Of a stretch of 64,000 nt of DNA, positions 1 through 10,700 are shown one piece after another. Positions within the stretch are counted from its first letter, which is position 1; each line of letters begins with the position of its first letter. Source of the DNA: Antedon mediterranea (Eukaryota > Echinodermata > Crinoidea > Comatulida > Antedonidae); contig NC_092678.1 in the NCBI RefSeq assembly GCF_964355755.1, forward strand, positions 19,874,922 to 19,938,921. The letters run 5' to 3'. Below the pieces are notes generated by a model. The model ran no database searches. It saw only the letters and a program-made list of their open reading frames with translations, and was not told the DNA's origin. A program made the position numbers and the translations under genes.

Positions 1-1540
1 TACAGTCTGCGCGTATAATAGGAGCGATCGTTTAAACATGCCTAAGTATTGGTAGAACTACGATGTAACCAGAGCCAGCAAAGCCTGCGTGTCTAAAATT
101 TGACGCAAATGTGACCGAGGAAGAATAACTTACCGATTTGTTTATAGCCTAAACCGGATGTAGGCTGACCCTTATCGGATGTTACCGGCCCTCTATCGAC
201 AAATTGCATATGAATGCAGTTTTAGTTTAAACTATATTGATCTGCATTATCACACGTGAGAGTCAGATATGATATTATTTCTTCATTTTGGAACCGTTGA
301 TATGTTTTAGTTTCAATTTATAATGTTAACTTATGTTTTCCTTATTTTCTAGCAACTAAATACGAACTTAAAATGTCAAACAGTTTCTCAGAACTGCTTA
401 CAAATTTCGCAAATGCGCGTGAAATAAATAACATTGACGTCATTGAAGGGGATATAACAATAGTTAGACCAGCTGGTGTTGTTGAAAGAATAGGGTTGAG
501 AGTGCCAACACGAGGGGCCAATCAAACATATTTTTTTGCTATTCGAGCCCAGGATGAAGCAAGTAATTACGGTGATGTTTCTAACATTGTGTCGGCAAAT
601 ATGCAATATATACCGCCGATTCCTTATATGTTTAATTCAACAACTGTGTCTCTAACATCTGCTGATACAACAACTAAACATCCTACAAGTGTGCCTGTCA
701 CTATCCCTGCCAATAACTCCACTATCACAACTGATTTAAGTACCACGACAACTATGAATGGCACTGCTAATCATACAGACAGTACACAATACCCTACTAT
801 TCCAACATCTCCTACAAAAAGCACTGAACCCATCGAAGCAACTGCTCAGCCACCCGAAAATGAAGATAGAACAGCGCTGTGGGCGTCGCTCAGTGCTGTT
901 GTTGGGATTGCTTTAATTGCTTTAGCTGTCTTTGGAATTATCAAGTTTGTAGGGAAGAAGAACAAAGTTGACATTGACCCAGAAAGCGGACAGGAAATGA
1001 CGTCAAGTCAAAGTTTTGAAGAATAATATTTTTTTTTAATAGACATATATTATGTTGGTCATGATAGGTTATTTTAAAGTAATATTTTAGGTCATATTTA
1101 TAAATAAAAAATATGACTTCCGCCAGTTGTATAGTATGTACCGGTAGATAAAAGTCCGAACATGCTTAATTGTTAACATAATGTGTGTGATATCTCCTAA
1201 ATATTGTGAATGACGTGTTTACTTAAATTCAAAGATCCTATATACTTTCAGATCTTCATGTACGGAAGTATCATACTTATGTACAGGTATAATAAATAAT
1301 AATAATTATTATTATCATTATTTATAGTTCAACTATTTGTTATTCTTGATTAATTTCGAAATAGTGTTATATTGCGGTTACATTTTTTTCAATTCAATTT
1401 ATTTTCCACATTTGGCACCCACAAACATGTACATGGATGATGCATATCTTAAAGCTAACCTTGGCAAATAATATAATTGACAATAAAAATAAAAAGAATA
1501 AATAAATAAGGCAGTATACAAATAAATAACAACGTTATAT
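1..1540. repeat. Segmental duplication, copy 1 (matches 15281-18990)
   Basis: The block holding the last intron, last exon and 3' flank of the first CLCA gene matches 15281-18990 almost base for base where both are present. The second copy carries extra DNA: an inverted-repeat element at 15534-16669, about 520 bp more coding sequence, and about 500 bp around 18260-18765. The similarity fades near 1540 and 18990. The two genes are therefore tandem duplicates, and each copy serves as an empty-site control for insertions in the other. Confidence 0.9.
353..1026 (+). CDS. CLCA-like protein, terminal exon only (gene runs off the left edge)
   Basis: This is the 3' terminal exon of a calcium-activated chloride channel regulator (CLCA) paralogue. 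It begins after a TTTTCTAG acceptor at 352, enters in the same phase as exon 10 of the downstream copy (two bases completing a codon), and ends at TAA 1024-1026. It encodes the end of the FN3-like domain (motif TYFFAIRAQDEASN, typical of the CLCA C-terminal region), a short Thr/Ser-rich stretch, a single membrane segment (about WASLSAVVGIALIALAVFGI), a basic KKNK stop-transfer and a short cytoplasmic tail. Compared with the downstream paralogue it lacks about 174 residues of the mucin-like region, joining SADTTT directly to KHPTSV. A poly(A) signal AATAAA lies at 1291-1296. All earlier exons are outside the window. Confidence 0.85.
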
Positions 1541-1674
1541 GTGTGATGATAGATCACTTATTATCTTTAATCATTTAAGAAGTGAGCCCTCTGTATAATG
1601 TGAGCCCTCCTCTGGTGAGGTGCACAACAAACAGTGTACAATATGGCGTCTGAATAAATGGATCCTGAGACTAT

Positions 1675-3841
1675 GGCCCTGTTCAGACCCATGGCGTTAG
1701 ACCGTTTTAGCGTACAACGTTACTATCAAGGTCACGTTACAAACCGCAGAGAAAAAAACGAGGTGTTCAGACCCATAGCGTACGATTATCATTGTAACAA
1801 CGGAAGTACGTCATCCAGGTTGTTTCTAGTTGCATATTCATGTGCTCTTACCCACGTGTTTTCATCATTATTACCACTGTATATAGGCCTAGATCTCAGC
1901 CCTACAATTATGACAAAATTTGCCGTAAATAAAACATACCTCAGCATTTATTTAAGAAAAATATAGTAGTGCCAAATTTCTGTTTCTATTGTTTTTATTT
2001 TGTTTGTAGTAAAAAACATTTTCCCCAGGCTCTTGTGTTACGAAAATAAAGCAGGCCTCGTAATGATGAAGAAAAAAATGATTGTGATTAGTCTATCCAG
2101 TCCAGTCAAAGATATATATTCTTTGGTCCAGTCGGTTGAAAATAACCCTTAACTTGCTAATAAAAGGGACACAGCTCCCCTTGTTTGTTTACTGATTTGT
2201 TTAGGAGTTAGGGGGTTTTCAGCATTAAACTTGTCCAGTCTAGTCGGGTGTCACGAAAGCTCAGACCACGAAAGCTCAGACCCCCTAAGACCTAAGATCA
2301 CGAAAGCTAAGACCCAACACCTAAGATTACAAATATTTATCTTTCGCACCTGCCTTGTATTTTAACTCCCAACATTTATTCTGAATACCACACCTTAGAA
2401 TTGGCACTTTCATGAAAAAGAATCCCATAAAAAGTAACAAATACATTTTTAAATTGATGATTTTACAGACGTTTTTCTCGCACACAAAATGACTAGCCTA
2501 CAGTACAGTAGGCCTACCCCATGGGCCATGTTCAATGTTTTTGTTTCTATGGAACGTCAAAAGAGCAAAAATTATATAGAGGGCTGAAAACTCTGTGGAG
2601 TCCATCTACAGTGTGGATGGAACAATGTAAAATTAAAATTGTAATGATAATAGTATAATCATGTAAGTACGAAGAAATAAATACTGGCAAATAAATTTTA
2701 ATTTAAAAATCATGATAAGTTTTTTTGTTTCGTTTTCTTTCTGTTTTTATACTTGTACTATTATTGTTGCTCTTTTGGCGCTCCATAGAAACAAAAACAT
2801 TGAGCATGGGTAGCTCGAGGAGTTACATTAGTATTACAGTATACAAAGAAACACATCTGTAAAATCATCAATTTAAAGGATTTATTTATTTGTTATTATG
2901 TGTTTCTCCTTCTGAAAGTACTTATAAGTCCTAATTTTAAAGTGTGGTGTTCAGGATAAAGTTAGCCAACAAATTTGGAGTCAAAATACAAGAAAGGCAG
3001 GTGCGTAAGAAAAACATCCTCTGAACCAACACAATGGAGTAAATATATACCAACAAACAACCCGTCAAGTTTGTTTGTTGTAAAGAAAAAATATACATTT
3101 ACTCAACGGGCGAAAATAATGTGAGTTTATCTATGTTTTGCGGTAGTATTAAATTATATTTATGGTAATAAATGAAACCTACTGTGTTTAAAATTATGTA
3201 TGGATAAACAAGTATTGTTTTTAAGCTGTAGTATATCTTAGTATTTGTAATCTTAGGTGTTGGGTCTTAGCTTTCGTGATCTTAGGTCTTAGGGGGTCTG
3301 AGCTTTCGTGGTCTGAGCTTTCGTGACACCCCAGTCTAGTCTGCCTTGTATGAATGACTGACTTGATGTCCCACGCTAGTTTTTAGCTTGAATGAAATGC
3401 GTGAATGGCTCTAGGCCTAGCTAGGCCTAAAAAGCGGATGGGATCGTAGTCCCTATGTTTAAATACAAGGTGCATGTATTTAAGTCATTTGTTAGAAAAT
3501 ATATTGGTAATCAGTTGATAGTAGTTTGTAGCCTTTGTAACAGTTGTATTTGTAGTGTAGTTAGGCCTTATTTATTCTGGCCTTTTTGTTATTGAAATCC
3601 ATCTCACACATTGACGATACAAGATGTCAGCCTAGGTCAATTCTTGTTTCGCGTCATAACAGGAAACGTTCTGATTGGATACAACGTTGACTTACAGTAG
3701 CGTCGTACGCTAAAACGGTACTATCAACCGTTTTCCACTACAACGCTACAACCGTTGTACGCTAATCCCCAACTGTTCAGACACACATTCTTTTAGCGTC
3801 GTACGCTAAAACGGTCTAACGCCATGGGTCTGAACAGGGCC
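1675..3841. mobile_element. Non-autonomous DNA element with 41-bp terminal inverted repeats, host of a nested foldback element
   Basis: Identical 41-bp inverted ends start with GGCCCTGTTCAGACCCATGG at 1675-1715 and end with its complement at 3801-3841. The flanks suggest a short TAT (or TA) target duplication at 1672-1674 and 3842-3844. Sub-repeats of the terminus (GTTCAGACCCAT, TTTTAGCGTACG) recur just inside both ends. No transposase is visible. The open frame at 1658-1966 lies inside this element and is not a gene. The superfamily was not assigned. Confidence 0.8.
2246..3331. mobile_element. Foldback element FB-1, 10-bp target duplication
   Basis: Ends start GGGTGTCACGAAAGC and are near-perfect inverted repeats for about 85 bp; weaker inverted similarity continues towards the centre, so most of the element can fold on itself. 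A perfect 10-bp direct repeat CAGTCTAGTC flanks it (2236-2245 and 3332-3341). A smaller inverted insert lies in the right arm near 3030-3110. Long inverted repeats with a 9-10 bp duplication fit Mutator-like foldback elements (inference). A solo end of the same family lies at 20361-20426. Confidence 0.85.
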
Positions 3842-4179
3842 TATAATGAAGTTGTAATCGTCTGTTATTATTGTGATCATTCACCCACCAGTCGAGCAGC
3901 AAAGTGCTCATTTAACCGTTAAAACGCTGTTTTTTAACTGCGCAGGTCACTGAGCATCGCCAAGTTATAGTGACTTCCGGTTCGCTTTTCACTTCGCGGC
4001 AAGCATTTTGCATGGGAATACCCTTACAAATCTGCTGCAATTTCCACCATCCGGGTTAAATTATATCTTTCTATATTTGGAAATTGTTACTCCTAATATG
4101 GAAGATTATTCCCGCCACAAAATTTTGATATAAATACCCCAGGAAATGACGACAGAGCTTATTGAAGAAAAAAGTGCAG

Positions 4180-5104
4180 ATGGAGGTGTTCGTTGAGGTA
4201 GGCTACATGATTTATTTGTTTGGTTCCGTAGGGAATCCGGCACTTTTCTCATCAGCACGGAACCTTTATAAAAACTTAGTGGTTGGTTATTAGGTTATTA
4301 ATCTATCTTTTCTGAAAGTTTAAGCTTGGTTCAGCTTGTGGGACGGATTCAATATCCGTTCAAAGCTGGGGATAATATATTCTAAGCAGACTCCATCTTG
4401 GATTCGTATGTTTAGTACAGGCCGTGTGGTTGAGTAATTTCAATCCTTCAAAATCACTATGTGCAATCCGTTTTTAAACCAGTTAATATACCAAAATATG
4501 TTATTAGTAGCTTTATTATTTTAGATTTGGTGCTAGTTTGGTAAATATTGCAATATAATTGTAGATTATTTGGTTGTAAAAAAATGTACCCAACTTGTAT
4601 TATCTAGGCCTAGGCTAGGCCTAGCCCATTTGACGGAAACCCAGTGCTATTTGTAGAGGGATAGAGAGAGGGCCGCAGGCTAGTTTTTAGTGGCATATCG
4701 CCGACTTATTATAATCAATGTGAAGCCATATTATGTTTAAAATGTTGTATCTATATCCACTGAATTATGGATATATATCGTCGGATATTTAAAGAAAGTC
4801 CTAGGCCTTGACCTTTTAATTTATTTAATTAATTTAGGACTATATTACGGGAAATTCTTTGCCAAAGAAAAGAAAATATGTTGTGGCTGTTGGAGGTTTG
4901 TAAATATATGACAATAATGTAGCCTAGGCTAGGAAGGACTGTAGGTAGGATTAGGTAATTTGGATGGTCGTACATAGTATGATATTTATATATACAGTAT
5001 AGTAGTGATCATGGCGACAAAATTTAGGATGACTAAAATTGACATTAAAATTATTTAACTATGAATAGCTCATTATTGGTGTTTTTTTTCTTTCAGGTTT
5101 CTAA
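4180..5104 (+). CDS. Possible micro-gene: 27-aa spliced ORF (tentative)
   Basis: Three candidate exons join in frame: 4180-4197, 4838-4895 and 5097-5104. Donors are GAG/GTAGGC and GGAG/GTTTGT; acceptors are AATTTAG and TTTCTTTCAG. The product would start MEVFVEDYITGNSLPKKRK and end VVAVGGF. AATAAA-like signals follow near 5200. A nearby upstream ATG in another frame stops just before the first donor. I do not recognise the peptide. The closed phases and good acceptors are the only support, and this could equally be a non-coding spliced transcript or chance. Confidence 0.25.
4222..4264. repeat. Hairpin enclosing a 23-bp repeated motif (copy 1)
   Basis: Arms GGTTCCGT and ACGGAACC enclose a 23-bp motif at 4233-4255, from GAATCCGGCAC to TTCTCATCAG. 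The same 23 bp recurs at 5784-5806 in unrelated flanks. Its pyrimidine tract and final CAG resemble a splice acceptor. Identity unknown. Confidence 0.5.
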
Positions 5105-5622
5105 GAATAAACTATCCGACTTGTGATTCATCTTGTGCTGCAAAAACAATCCTATTTTGATATTTGTAAATTGATGTACGTAACAGATGTCTTTAAAAAT
5201 AAAAAAAAAATAAACATTTTTATTATCGCGATGATTTAACTCAAATATTGACATATATAACTTGATATTTTAGCCTGAGCAAGATAGTTTGATAGGCATA
5301 TTTTACTTCGATGTAAACAAGATATTAAATGTTATACTGTATGTAAAATACTTTTGTGTAAATAAAATTATTTAATGGTGGTTAATTTATTAACTTGTTA
5401 ATTTGTTTGTTAGTTATGATGTTATACTATTAATTATTTAGTTAGTAACCAAAGTGGAGTGGATTCGTGGCAGTTGCAACTTGACTGTAATATGCATATA
5501 TATAATAATATGTACTTCTTCTTGGATAAAGTTAAAGGAAAATAAGCAATAAAAAAAATTAAATATTTATTTTGCCATAAAGAAAGCAAAAACTAAACAT
5601 ACAGTACTATATGTACAGTAAT

Positions 5623-5646
5623 ACCATGGACCTATAGGTCCATGGT
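5623..5646. repeat. Perfect 24-bp palindrome
   Basis: The sequence reads ACCATGGACCTA and then its exact complement. It belongs to the same CCATGG-type hairpin class as those at 19830-19860 and 59461-59485. Confidence 0.7.
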
Positions 5647-5783
5647 AATACATACTGTAGTATTGAGCACCAGTAGCAGAGACGTCTGGACAATCGAATA
5701 TAATCGTTATCAGCTGTCTGGGTACCCAAGGCTAGTGCTAGAAAATGGCGAAAATTCGTGTATTCATTCGCCGTCAGCGAAAT

Positions 5784-5806
5784 GAATCCGGCACTTTTCT
5801 CATCAG
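5784..5806. repeat. Second copy of the 23-bp motif
   Basis: Identical to 4233-4255. Here it is preceded by a different hairpin (ATTCATTCGCC / GCGAAATGAAT at 5762-5786). A short open stretch, MALVQACLTG, followed by a GT donor lies just downstream at 5871-5900, but no continuation was found, so no gene is called. Confidence 0.5.
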
Positions 5807-6249
5807 AAGCAAATCAACAAATCCTGTTATCAGTTTGTTTTGATATATAATCTGGATAATATATATTAAAATGGCCTTGGTTCAAGCATGTTTAACAGGT
5901 AAAATCAAATTTTTTCCTACCTAGGCCCCTTAGGCCTTAGCACTGCGGTACCCTACGCCGTGTGGGGGAACCGATCTCGGCAGTATTTCTAAAGTAGCCT
6001 ATCTTTCGTAAACTCCTTAGTTGAATTTTATTAATATAAATTTAATTGTATGAATATGCTATTTAAATGTTATTGAAAATGTTTTTTCTGCATTTTGTAA
6101 TTCCGCACTACTTGCTTTATAGCGATTCCAAGATGGCGGCAATTCAAATTTTGATTTGGTAATAATTCGCGAGGTCAACCACTTTGCTGCCCGACTGCCA
6201 CCGAACCCATCAAAACATAAACATATGAACATTTTCTGACTGTAAATAA

Positions 6250-6435
6250 TGAAATAAAGAAATTGCCACAATTTGGGCCAGCATAAAAAAATGGAATGTA
6301 ATCTAAGATGGGAATTGCAGGTTTATATTGAATAACAATATTTAGCAGATAATCTTGTCGCGATTGTTCACTGTTGATGTAGACTAGTGTATGGTGCACA
6401 CTTGTGGTACGTCATGTTGATGTTAATCAAGTACG
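6250..6435. repeat. Dispersed repeat shared with 19195-19440
   Basis: The stretches around GCCACAATTTGG and from GCAGATAATCTTGTCGCGAT to the end match 19195-19440. The second copy has about 94 bp inserted after a CCAGT that is repeated on the far side. Open frames on the minus strand here fall inside this repeat. Confidence 0.7.
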
Positions 6436-7777
6436 AATTAATGCATAGGTTGCTGTTACTGAAGCGTGGTTCCTACTAGCGACACAACGTAACGCAATCA
6501 ACTCAGAAAGCACCGGACATTTCGTCGGGCCCCGTCGTACGACGCTGTCTCAGCTCGCCTTTAATAATATTATGACATATTATGACAGATCATTTCAAGA
6601 AATGGAACGAAAAGAAGACACACAAGAGATGACTGGATGAAGTAAAGTAAATTGAGAGGAGAGGATGCCGAGCTTAGAAAAGAAAATCAGTTTAATGTTT
6701 CGGCCATTACATTGAAAATGTATCCTACTCTATTGCACGCTTCATAAAAGAATAAAATGCTCAAAAGGCTTTCAATAATATGATGTATTGAAATTGAAGA
6801 GATTTAATTTCGTTCTTTATTTCCTGTTTGGTTTCTATTCTAGATCCGATTTTTTAAAATCTAGAACAGGAAGTAGTTGCTAATGATAAATGAAATGTAT
6901 AATATCTACACACAAATGGAATGTATTTCCCAATTGAGATAATTTATTGTTAACTCATGCGGTAACAAACATAGTGCGCTAAAAGTGTCTATTTACCGTA
7001 CTATCTACCTATTACGTGTTTACTTATGATTATATTTTTGACATAAGCATTTATTAAAAAAAAAAGAATCAATCAATGTAACTTATTCTTTGCTCAATTA
7101 ATTAAAGATCAAAAAAATATTTTAAATTATATAGAGTTGCTTATTAAAGTATTTCATTGCTTTTTTTTGTTAAATAGTGGTATAAAACAAATCGTATAAT
7201 GTCTTAAATTAAAATTCAAATTCAACTAACATTTATTTCATCAAATGCCATAATACAGAGCATACAGATGAGGACCAATCTAGATGTAAACTTGGCCCAT
7301 TAAAATGATCATAAAAAGATCCTTAAAAAATCATGAGACAAATGAGAATAATGAAGCATTATTGATACTAATAATAGATTAAAAGACAGAAATAAAACAG
7401 GCTTAAGGTTAACAACTTTGGTGATATTTTATAAACGGATTAAACGTTATCTAATTGCTATGTTAGAATGTCATGTTATCAATCTAAAGAAAAAAATAAC
7501 TTCCACTCAACACAAACGTCACAATCATTATCTGATCATTAGTCTTTAAATTGTTTACTTGTCAATTGTTTGGCATTTTAAATCTGTTGTTATACACGCA
7601 ATACATAATAATAATCTTGCTTTATAGCAACTATACTATGCCTGATAAGAAGCACAAATCAAAGAGATAACATTGTTGCTTAACATCTTGAACGTTGTAC
7701 TTGGACGATAACAACTTTCATTAAGAGTTACTAATTACGATGACATTGACATAAGGTACTATTCTTGGTCAGGCATC
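6436..7777. other. Intergenic / upstream region of the CLCA gene
   Basis: AT-rich sequence without a convincing gene. A fragment near 6465-6560 resembles the GTGGTTCCCACTAG and GTCGTACGACGCTGTCT repeat families seen again at 23100 and 23840. The CLCA promoter should lie at the right end, but no clear TATA box was identified. Confidence 0.5.
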
Positions 7778-10700
7778 ATGGATATCGACAGACTACAATC
7801 GTTCCGAAGAATTACATTTATATTGTATATATTCTTCTTATGTGTTAACGTTTCTTCTTCGTCAAATCGGAATGAAGTTGTGCTGACTGACAACAGATAC
7901 CAAAATCTTATTATTGCTATCAACAAAAAGGTTCCAGTTGATACGACTATTATTGATAGAATAAAGGTTTGTAGGTTTGGTTATCTAAAAACGGGGAATT
8001 GTTGGTTTTCCCCAGCGGACGATTGCATGTCGCTATTAAAAAAAAGATCAGACTCGACAATGCTGCTACAACTTACCCGGAATTAAGTTTTAAATGATTC
8101 ATCCAGGTCATGTAAACTAAATTCTCAATCATTTAAGAGTTTGGTCTGACGCTAATTCTTAATAATAAAAAAAGGTTAGACCAGCCAGTTTATGGAGTCT
8201 TAAAAGAGGTTAAAGTGTCCCCGATTGTAGGTTTGGTTATCTAAAAACGGGGAATTGTTGGTTTTTCCCCCAGCGAACGATTGCATGTCGCTATCAAAAA
8301 AATTGATCAGACTCGACAATGCTGCTACAACCCGGAATTAAGTTATAAATGGTTCATCAAGTTTAATTTGTGCAAATCTAAATTCTCGATCTTTTAAGAG
8401 TTTGGGCTTACGCTAATTCTTAGTATAACAATAATAGGTTGAACCAGCCAGTTGATGGAAAGTCTTGGAAGAGTCAGCGTAAAGTGTCCCCGAAACAAAT
8501 TCTGATCTTTAGTGATTTCATTTAAATAGCCTCTGAACCATGCAAATCTTGTAATAGTTTCCTCCTATTTTTTTGTATGGAGGTTGTTTTTTAATGGATT
8601 TGTGTTGTTAATGGAATGTTCTCGAAGTGAGTTACATTTATTAAACTTTCAATAACTAAAGTACTGTTGTTTTTTTATGTTATAGGATTTATTCACCGAC
8701 GGATCGCGAAGACTGTTTGAGGCGACCAACAGACGGGCCTACTGGGAAACCATTACGATTTTAGTTCCTAAAACATGGCCAGCTAATGCAAATTACATAT
8801 TGCCTAAAACGGAGAGTTTTAGTGTAGCTAATATTGTGATCGACCTCCCGAATGAACGATATGATGACAACCCGTACACACAGCAGCCTGGCCTTTGTGG
8901 ACATAAGGGAGAATATATTCATTTAACACCAAATTTTATACTTAATAAGATAGACAGCGAGAAAATGTGGGGTCCAGTGGGTAAGTTGTTTCTTTTTATA
9001 AGTTGTATCTCAACAAGGACTTGATATGTTGTCTAGAGGTAGAATATTTAGAATAAATCACGCCAGGATCGGGAACACTTTTTCCATACGCATTTTCCCA
9101 TAAGGTTAAACCAACAGTCACGACACAGAAAGATACAATTACATAATATATGCCTATACTTCAGTATTCCATCCACATGTTATGCACAGACGTACAGTAC
9201 ATAATGGTCAAATAATCTATATTATTTATGATTATATGCACAATAGAAATGTAAAGTTATTTAACATTGTTTTTTTGTTTCCATTTAGACAAATTGTTGG
9301 TGCACGAATGGGGTCATCTTCAGTGGGGCCTCTTTGATGAGTATCCTACCAAGGATACTCCCAATTTCTATAAACATTCCAACAACAAAATCGAAGCCAC
9401 CAGATGTTCGCTTACGGTCAAAGGTCAATATAAAAAGAACGGTACGGATGACGAATGTTATTTGGATCCCGAGACTGGTGTCTATGAGAGTGGATGTGTG
9501 TTCTCTCCAGATACTAACAATCAAACTGCTACGGCTTCATATATGTATGGCCAATTCATAGACTCGGTAAGTCTTTAATACTGTTATATTACCATAGTCA
9601 TTTCAGAAGAAAAAAAATATGTGTTCTTCGTGTTTCCCATTGAATACAGGTTTGATTTCTTCGAAGTGTTATTGGTTGTTACTCCTCAAAAAATTATTAG
9701 TTTTATACTATATATAATAAACATAAGTTTAGTTCACACTTGAACTGAACGCAAGAACGTAAGTCTAATGCATGTAATTTGACCAATCACGACGCGATTG
9801 GTTCTTACGTTGCTTCAACATGTGGGAAAGAATTACTATACTTGATTCGTCTTACCAGATAAGTTATCTTAAACCCTTAAAGTGGAGCTCCACCCAGAAA
9901 ATTACTATTTTTCATATATTTCAACTATTATTTAAAAATATCATCCCTTATACTTCATATTTTTTTGAATTTTTTTTCAATGAGTACGATTTTCTTGAAA
10001 ATCACGCCTTTTTGCGTTTTGGGGGGATACCTTGTAATTTCCTATTATTTTACATGCAAAAGGGGGGTATATTTGAATAATCCTAAAAAATTCATTTCTT
10101 CACCAAAAAAAAAATGTAAAATGTATATTGATGTAATTTTTCCAGATCTTTCTATTTCTGGTATTTTTATCACGTATACATTGCGCAATTTTGCGTAAAT
10201 AGACACTTTCCCCCGTTCGGGTCCAATTGGGTTTTTTATTTTGCTAGGGAGTACGATCACGTGACATTTTTCACAATCACACTACTGCAGCTGGCGATCT
10301 GTTATTTTGTCGCGATGTTATTTTTGACGGGCGAAAAGTATATTAAAACATTCTGAATGTGACCCTATTATGTTTCACAGTGTAATAATGTGATTATGAG
10401 ACTATTACTAAAATGTCAAATTTAACGAGATTTGAGAAAGACGTGGCTATATATTCAATAAAGCTAGGCCTACTAGAGTGTAGGTATGTACCGATGCTGC
10501 TTGGCCTCTAGCTAGGCTAGGCTGACAGCAGTGAAGTTTGTTTTGCTGGCACCCGACCTTGGCCTACCCATGGGCCATGATAGGGTGCCTGAATAGTTGC
10601 TTTTCAGTCAGGTCTAAGCTTGCACATCGCTTTACTACTCTTTACTACTCTTGTTCTGTATACTATAGGATTTTGTGTTTCACAATTCTTAATGTGCGAG

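Noticed and set aside
1658-1966. 102-codon open frame with initial ATG
   Set aside because: It lies across the end and first sub-repeats of the inverted-repeat element 1675-3841 and shows no protein motif.
4222-4264. Hammerhead ribozyme on the minus strand (CTGATGAG between paired arms)
   Set aside because: The conserved GAAA and the second and third stems are missing, so only a hairpin with a chance CTGATGA is supported.
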